Below are positions 59,230 through 64,000 of a DNA stretch of 64,000 nt, in pieces. The notes below the pieces were generated by a model. It saw nothing but the letters and a program-made list of their open reading frames with translations, was not told the origin of the DNA and made no database searches. The DNA comes from Camellia lanceoleosa. Its lineage: Eukaryota > Streptophyta > Magnoliopsida > Ericales > Theaceae. The translations under genes were made by a program, and so were the position numbers. Each line of letters begins with the position of its first letter. Positions within the stretch are counted from its first letter, which is position 1. The stretch is from NCBI GenBank assembly GCA_025200525.1, contig CM045770.1:118955429-119019428 (forward strand), read 5' to 3'.

Positions 59230-59405
59230 TTTCACAGATTGGCCCTCGGCCTAAAGGTTCACAAATTCACAAGTTGGCCCCCGGCCTCATAGGTTCACAA
59301 GTTGGCCCTCGGCCTCATAGATTCACAAGTCGGCCCTCGGCCTCATAGATTCACAAGTCAGCCCTCGGCCTCATAGATTCACAAGTTGGCTTTAAGCCCA
59401 GTTCA
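59230..59405. repeat. 28-bp tandem repeat in D LTR
   Basis: CACAAGTCGGCCCTCGGCCT followed by CATAGATT is repeated about five to six times with minor changes, and the two end copies are more diverged. Confidence 0.92.
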
Positions 59406-61313
59406 CATATGTATGGACTCAAGAAGTGGCTCGTACGGATTCTAGAGGTGACTCGCATTGCAGCACTTAGTTCCGTACAGCACTTTGTTCCATACCAGAA
59501 ATCATTAGGTCTTAAAGACCAAGCCATCCATATCATGTCATAGCATAGTATAACCGGAATAGATAAACAAAAACAAATTCATACATATTCTTAATTATGC
59601 TTAAATCATAAACAGAAATCAGAGTTCATACTTGATTATACATGATACCTCCAATAGCGCTAACAAATTAATATAGAGCATACTCGTTAGTTCCATAACG
59701 GAACCTCCGGTACTGGGAACTTGCAACATACTTGAACCACGGTATTATTACCCCCGGGTAAGGGCTATGTGCTAAGGATGCCATGGATACTTTTACATAT
59801 ATGGACAATCATTCATTAATTCAAAACGTAACATATCAAAAAATAGAGCATTTCTTAGCGAATACAGAACAGTTCACATTCTAACATGGGTCACATAATG
59901 AGGTTAAACCCTTGCATTCGTGTCGTAAATGCTAGATGACTTCGGGTCCATACGTAACACAACAGAATAATCTTGGGTTCACACAGATACCATTGTTCAA
60001 GGATGAACGTAAGTTCCATTCATTCATTAAGAAGTAACGTAATATGCTAATAAATAACAGAGGGTTAATATTCGTTATTGACATAACAAAATGATTCTTA
60101 AGTCATACCGATGTACGCAAATCTTCCAACGTTCATATAAGCTCACATTGATTTCCAATCGTCATAAATGTTCATGAACACTTACAAAGAACAGAGCGTT
60201 AGTGACAATAATTATCAATAGTAAATAAAATGTTCGTTTCCGTACTACTACTCACAGTGGTAGGTCTCTGATAGCGGTGGAACGATGCCCTTGTCTTGCC
60301 CTACAAACACAATATACATAACAGATTATGAGAATAATACCGATCTCTTTTTATTCCTTACTCAATAGCTATGGTGGTTCTAGACTCATTAGTCCTCCAT
60401 AGGTTTTAATCCATGCCTCATAAGATAGGAGGAATCGATAGGAGAAAGGTTCAAACAAAGAAACGGTACAAACCCAGTAAACAGAAAGTGAACAGTCGTC
60501 ACTAATTTGGGCATAACTATTTATGTATTTATAATTTTGGAGTGAAACCACAACCATTGGAAACTAGACTTCCGGGGCTTGATTTTAGGCTCAATAATCA
60601 CTCAAAACGAAGTCCGGATGCAAAAAATATGCATGTTCAAAGTTACAAGGTATAAGTTGAAACATGGGTGGCCGCTCGTGCGGAAGAACCCGGCTGCTCG
60701 AGCGCCCAAAAGCATAATGAAAACTTCCTTTTTTCTTCATGCTCCGCTCGTGCGGTGCCCATGGCCGCTCGTGTGGTCTGGGCAGAATCAAACACTCCGA
60801 AAATGATTTTTGCTCCAACACTTGATCTATTCATTTTTTAAGCTTGATTTCAAGTCTAATTACTCAAAAACATGTATAATTCCTTCCAAAACATAATCAA
60901 CTAACATCATCAAATCAAATCTCATCTTTTCCTATATATCCAACCTTCCATTATATATGCCCAAATCATATAGATATAACTTAGATTTAAGGAACACATG
61001 GTTTAATTCCTTGAATTCAACCCAATCCATTCATAATTCAACATACTTGTTTATTTACATATCTAACTTCCAAGTTACTTTTTGATTTTATGTAGTAGGG
61101 AAATCATCTATAAGGATGATAGTTAAAGCCACATACCTCATCTTAAATCTTTGTTTTTCCCCTTGATTCCTTCAATCTTCCAAGCTTCCATGGATGGTGA
61201 GTTCTCTTTCTCTCTTGGAGAGCTTCTCCTCTCCTTTGCCCTCTCTTCCTCTCAGTTCTCTCTCCCTCAGATATTTGTTTGACTTCAAAAATGATAAGCC
61301 CTCCCCCCCACAC

Positions 61314-61328
61314 ACACATGGCCTATCC

Positions 61329-61361
<33 letters not shown>

Positions 61362-61362
61362 T
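61314..61362. repeat. (TA)n(CA)n microsatellite
   Basis: A TA run passes directly into a CA run in the D LTR U3 region. Confidence 0.9.
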
Positions 61363-61765
61363 AAGTTCATCAACCAAACGTGCCCTTACGAATCGCACAA
61401 AATCAAATTCCAATTAAACTTCCCAGATGGCTCTAAAAATTATGCTGATCATGAATATGTCCTCTGTTCTGGTTTCTGAAGCCTCTAAGGCCTTCAATTT
61501 GCAGTACTAAGTTAACCACCCAAACGTACATTAACAAATCAGACAAATTAGATTTCTAATTAATTTTCCCAAATAGTTCTAAAAATTCTCATTAACATAT
61601 ACAAGTACTCAATTTTGATTTCTGAACCCATAAGGTCGGTAATTTAAATTTTAAAGTCGTAACTCAATAGATCATCTTTCAATTTGAACAAATATCCTCA
61701 AATTGAAGAACATTAATCCACAAGTGCATAAAGGTAATTTCTGATACGGATTTTGGGGTCGTTAC

Positions 61766-61781
61766 ATTCTCCCCGCCTTAA
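61766..61781 (-). other. Polypurine tract of element D
   Basis: On the minus strand AAGGCGGGGAGAA lies immediately before the LTR start TGTAACGACC. Confidence 0.8.
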
Positions 61782-64000
61782 TAAGTTTTGTCCTCCAAAC
61801 TTGATTCACCTTGTCGCAAGTCTAGTTTCATCTTGGACCTACAACATTTCTCAATCCTTCAACAGTTCATAATCCTGTACAGTTAATCTTAGTGAAGTTT
61901 GTGTTAAAAATCACAAGTAACTCAATTGCTAATAAAGCTCAGTAACATTAACCACGAGTCATATACTCCAAATAATAAATCAACTTCAAGGGTGTGTAGG
62001 AATTAATTCTCTTTAAGTATTTGGTTGTAAGTGCCTCAAGAGCCATCGATCATAACTCAAATTCTTTAGTCTCACAACAATCCCAAGTATGATAATTCTT
62101 CAGAAAATAAGGGCATAAGTTCTAACCCAACCACATGCGTTTTAAGTTAAACCTTCATTTACTATAACCATCCCTATCGATTTCTATTACCACAATTTCC
62201 TTTCACAGGCTCTCTCAAATTCATACTTACTTTTCCACTTACCGGTGCTTACCAATTGATGTTCTCATTATCGGAGTTTAACTTATCATCATACATATAT
62301 ACAAAGATCATTAATCCTAAATTGATTCGGTTACTACACATCATCTGATAATATCGTAATGATCACAAAATCAACTTCACACTAATGAACACAATTTTAT
62401 AGAATCAAAACACAAAACACATAACATTTTGTGTTCTAATAACTTCAAGTAGACCGAGCACCGTATCTAATCCGATTTTTTTTTTTTTTTTTTGTTCCAT
62501 AATTACTAAAACATTCTTATCATGGACAAAAACATTTTCCAAAAATATGTAATACATAAAGTTCATCAAACCTTTCATAATTACACATAGTACGTTGGTC
62601 AGAGACATTATTCAGAAACTTATCAGATCTTTCAAAGATTATCAGATGGTGGGATAATTTCCCAATAAAATTCGACATATTTAAACTTTGACAGAACAAC
62701 CTCTGGTCCAGTTTATAACAGATAAGACATAATGACTTCAAGTACAACATATTATTCATATAGAATTCATTAAGCATGCCACAATAAATTATCAAATGGG
62801 AAACTCGTTCATACATAGCAAAATATCTCTTTCAGAAAACTTGTCACATCCTGAACATTCGGAGTTTCGTAGCATATCTAGTCATTTTGGGTGAAATTAT
62901 GCAGAAAACTCATCATATCATAAACATTAAGAAGTTCATAACATATTTTATCATTTCAGAAAATACTTAGCACATAGAACATTTCCTAACCAAAATATAG
63001 ATTTCATTAAACATCGTATAGCATAACCATTTTCAAAATCACTTATACAGAAGTATCTTTACAAAGACATTACTCACTTAGGTCCATAGTCAACTCACGT
63101 AAGGACACACACTATTTATCTATGTCGGAAGTACCGAATGTAATTGATGGTATGACATCTCTAAATAACACAGATAACATAAGTTTCCTTCCGATGAGCT
63201 CTCATTTTCAGATCACAATAAAGGAACAAGCCTTGAATTAATTCTCCTACAAATATTTCATCCTTCATTAGTAACGGTGAGTTTATGATAGCAATGTGTT
63301 AGGTTCAGAACAAAACGTATCAAAACAACATTATGTCCTTCAGACAAATGGCAATCCACAAAAGAAGCACAATTTTCCTTCACTAGCATACATACCTCAA
63401 TTTCCTCAACATACACTCTATCTCTACAAATTAACATACTCAACACCACCAATGTCCTAGTCAAGATTTCAATTTCCCTGTATCATTAAACTTTCATAAA
63501 ATTCCACCGAATATTATGTGATCACAGATCATGTTACCTGTATTTATTAACATTCCAGGTAGCAATTTCAACATTCTAACTCTTGATTACTAGTTCCATG
63601 CTCGTTATCAATCATCCAATATCTCAATCACAATAATTCCATGATTTGTCAACTACCATAATTCCAATGTCTCTTTCTCAAATATTCTTTCTATGGCTTC
63701 AAGCAAAGCTTTAAATCTCTCATCATTTCATGTTTCCAGAACTCAACATGCTTGCACTCCCCATTATTCAAGTCAAACACCACAATTTCATAAACCTTAG
63801 CTTTCTGTTTCCTTATACATATCATGTAGAGAAATGACCTTTTGGCCTCAAGACTTGCACTACGAACCAAATACATCTTAATCTTTCCTTATCATTAAAA
63901 TTTCATAAGACTGTCAAACTTCCATACTTATTATTGATCATCACATTTCTTAATTGTCATAACTCCATACACTTTATTCATCAACCACACCTCAGGTTCC
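61782..64000 (-). other. Internal region of element D, no clear coding sequence
   Basis: AT-rich sequence with many stops in all frames and only short open stretches without recognised motifs. A poly-T run lies at 62476-62493. Whether this is decayed pol or non-coding spacer cannot be settled from the part visible. Confidence 0.5.

Larger units (their letters stand above)
58711..61765 (-). mobile_element. Element D 3' LTR, 3.06 kb
   Basis: It starts TGTCACGACTCAAACCCGCC and ends GGGGTCGTTACA on the + strand. Read on the minus strand it starts TGTAACGACCCC and ends GAGTCGTGACA, like the element C LTR. A TA-rich TATA region (61325-61345) and a GA-rich leader (61195-61270, minus strand) are present. 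It contains a 28-bp tandem array and CGCTCGTGCGG motifs. Confidence 0.8.
58711..64000 (-). mobile_element. Element D: gypsy-like retroelement, 3' part, runs off window
   Basis: A complete LTR (58711-61765) is followed on its right by a polypurine tract on the minus strand, so internal sequence lies to the right and continues past 64000. The internal part visible here (61780-64000) shows only the short peptide end SSLEDKTY next to the tract and no recognisable pol domain. It may be a decayed or non-autonomous (LARD-like) element. Confidence 0.7.

Noticed and set aside
59230..59405. CRISPR-like array
   Set aside because: Units are contiguous tandem repeats without unique spacers, in a plant LTR.
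62405..63876. Several 60-100-codon minus-strand frames
   Set aside because: No motifs, mutually overlapping, AT-rich composition; not supportable as genes.
1..64000. tRNA or rRNA genes
   Set aside because: No cloverleaf or rRNA signature was recognised by eye apart from the tRNA-derived SINE; a tRNAscan-type run would be needed to exclude short tRNA genes.

Overview
The window is AT-rich, intron-containing nuclear DNA from a flowering plant, most likely a eudicot. It is dominated by nested transposable elements and carries one clearly intact host gene. No prokaryotic, organellar or viral gene set is visible. The species cannot be named from sequence alone.

Layout. (1) 1-13278: right-hand part of an old Ty3/gypsy element of Tat type on the + strand. 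The end of a broken integrase lies at 1-900, then a long antisense region resembling a plant-mobile-domain (PMD) gene, and the 3' LTR at 12521-13278. Later insertions are two Mutator-type MITEs (2145-2994, 3036-3208), a probable Tourist-like MITE (about 3548-3697), and a 5.25-kb solo LTR (6973-12223) that splits the antisense gene. Removing the solo LTR and one target-site copy reconnects that reading frame. (2) 13542-20134: a 6.6-kb non-autonomous CACTA transposon with a 3-bp AAT duplication. It carries host-gene fragments: a galacturonosyltransferase (GAUT) exon present twice and an SGT/SGTA-like exon. (3) 20135-30020: gene-poor AT-rich DNA with local duplications, simple repeats, a decayed LTR-like segment and two further MITEs. 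(4) 30716-34910, minus strand: a nine-exon gene for a MED26-type Mediator subunit with a TFIIS N-terminal domain. It has a tRNA-derived SINE in one intron and a MITE in another. (5) 35560-40470: AT-rich intergenic DNA with a 910-bp Mutator-type MITE and old LTR-like debris.

(6) 40473 to the window end is a nest of at least four gypsy elements. Element C (Tekay/Del-like, + strand) has its internal region at 48953-53701. Its 5' LTR is split by element B (minus strand, 40556-47284), and its 3' LTR is split by solo LTR E (55591-58198). Element D (minus strand) starts at 58711 with a 3.06-kb LTR and runs off the window. Element B itself contains a Tourist-like MITE (45455-45593). All gag-pol reading frames in B and C carry stops and frameshifts, so none looks autonomous.

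The MED26 protein would act in the nucleus as part of Mediator during RNA polymerase II transcription. Everything else is mobile DNA or its remains. The most interesting structures are the Tat element with its antisense PMD gene, the gene-capturing CACTA, the internally repeated giant solo LTR, and the LTRs rich in a CGCTCGAGCG-type palindrome.
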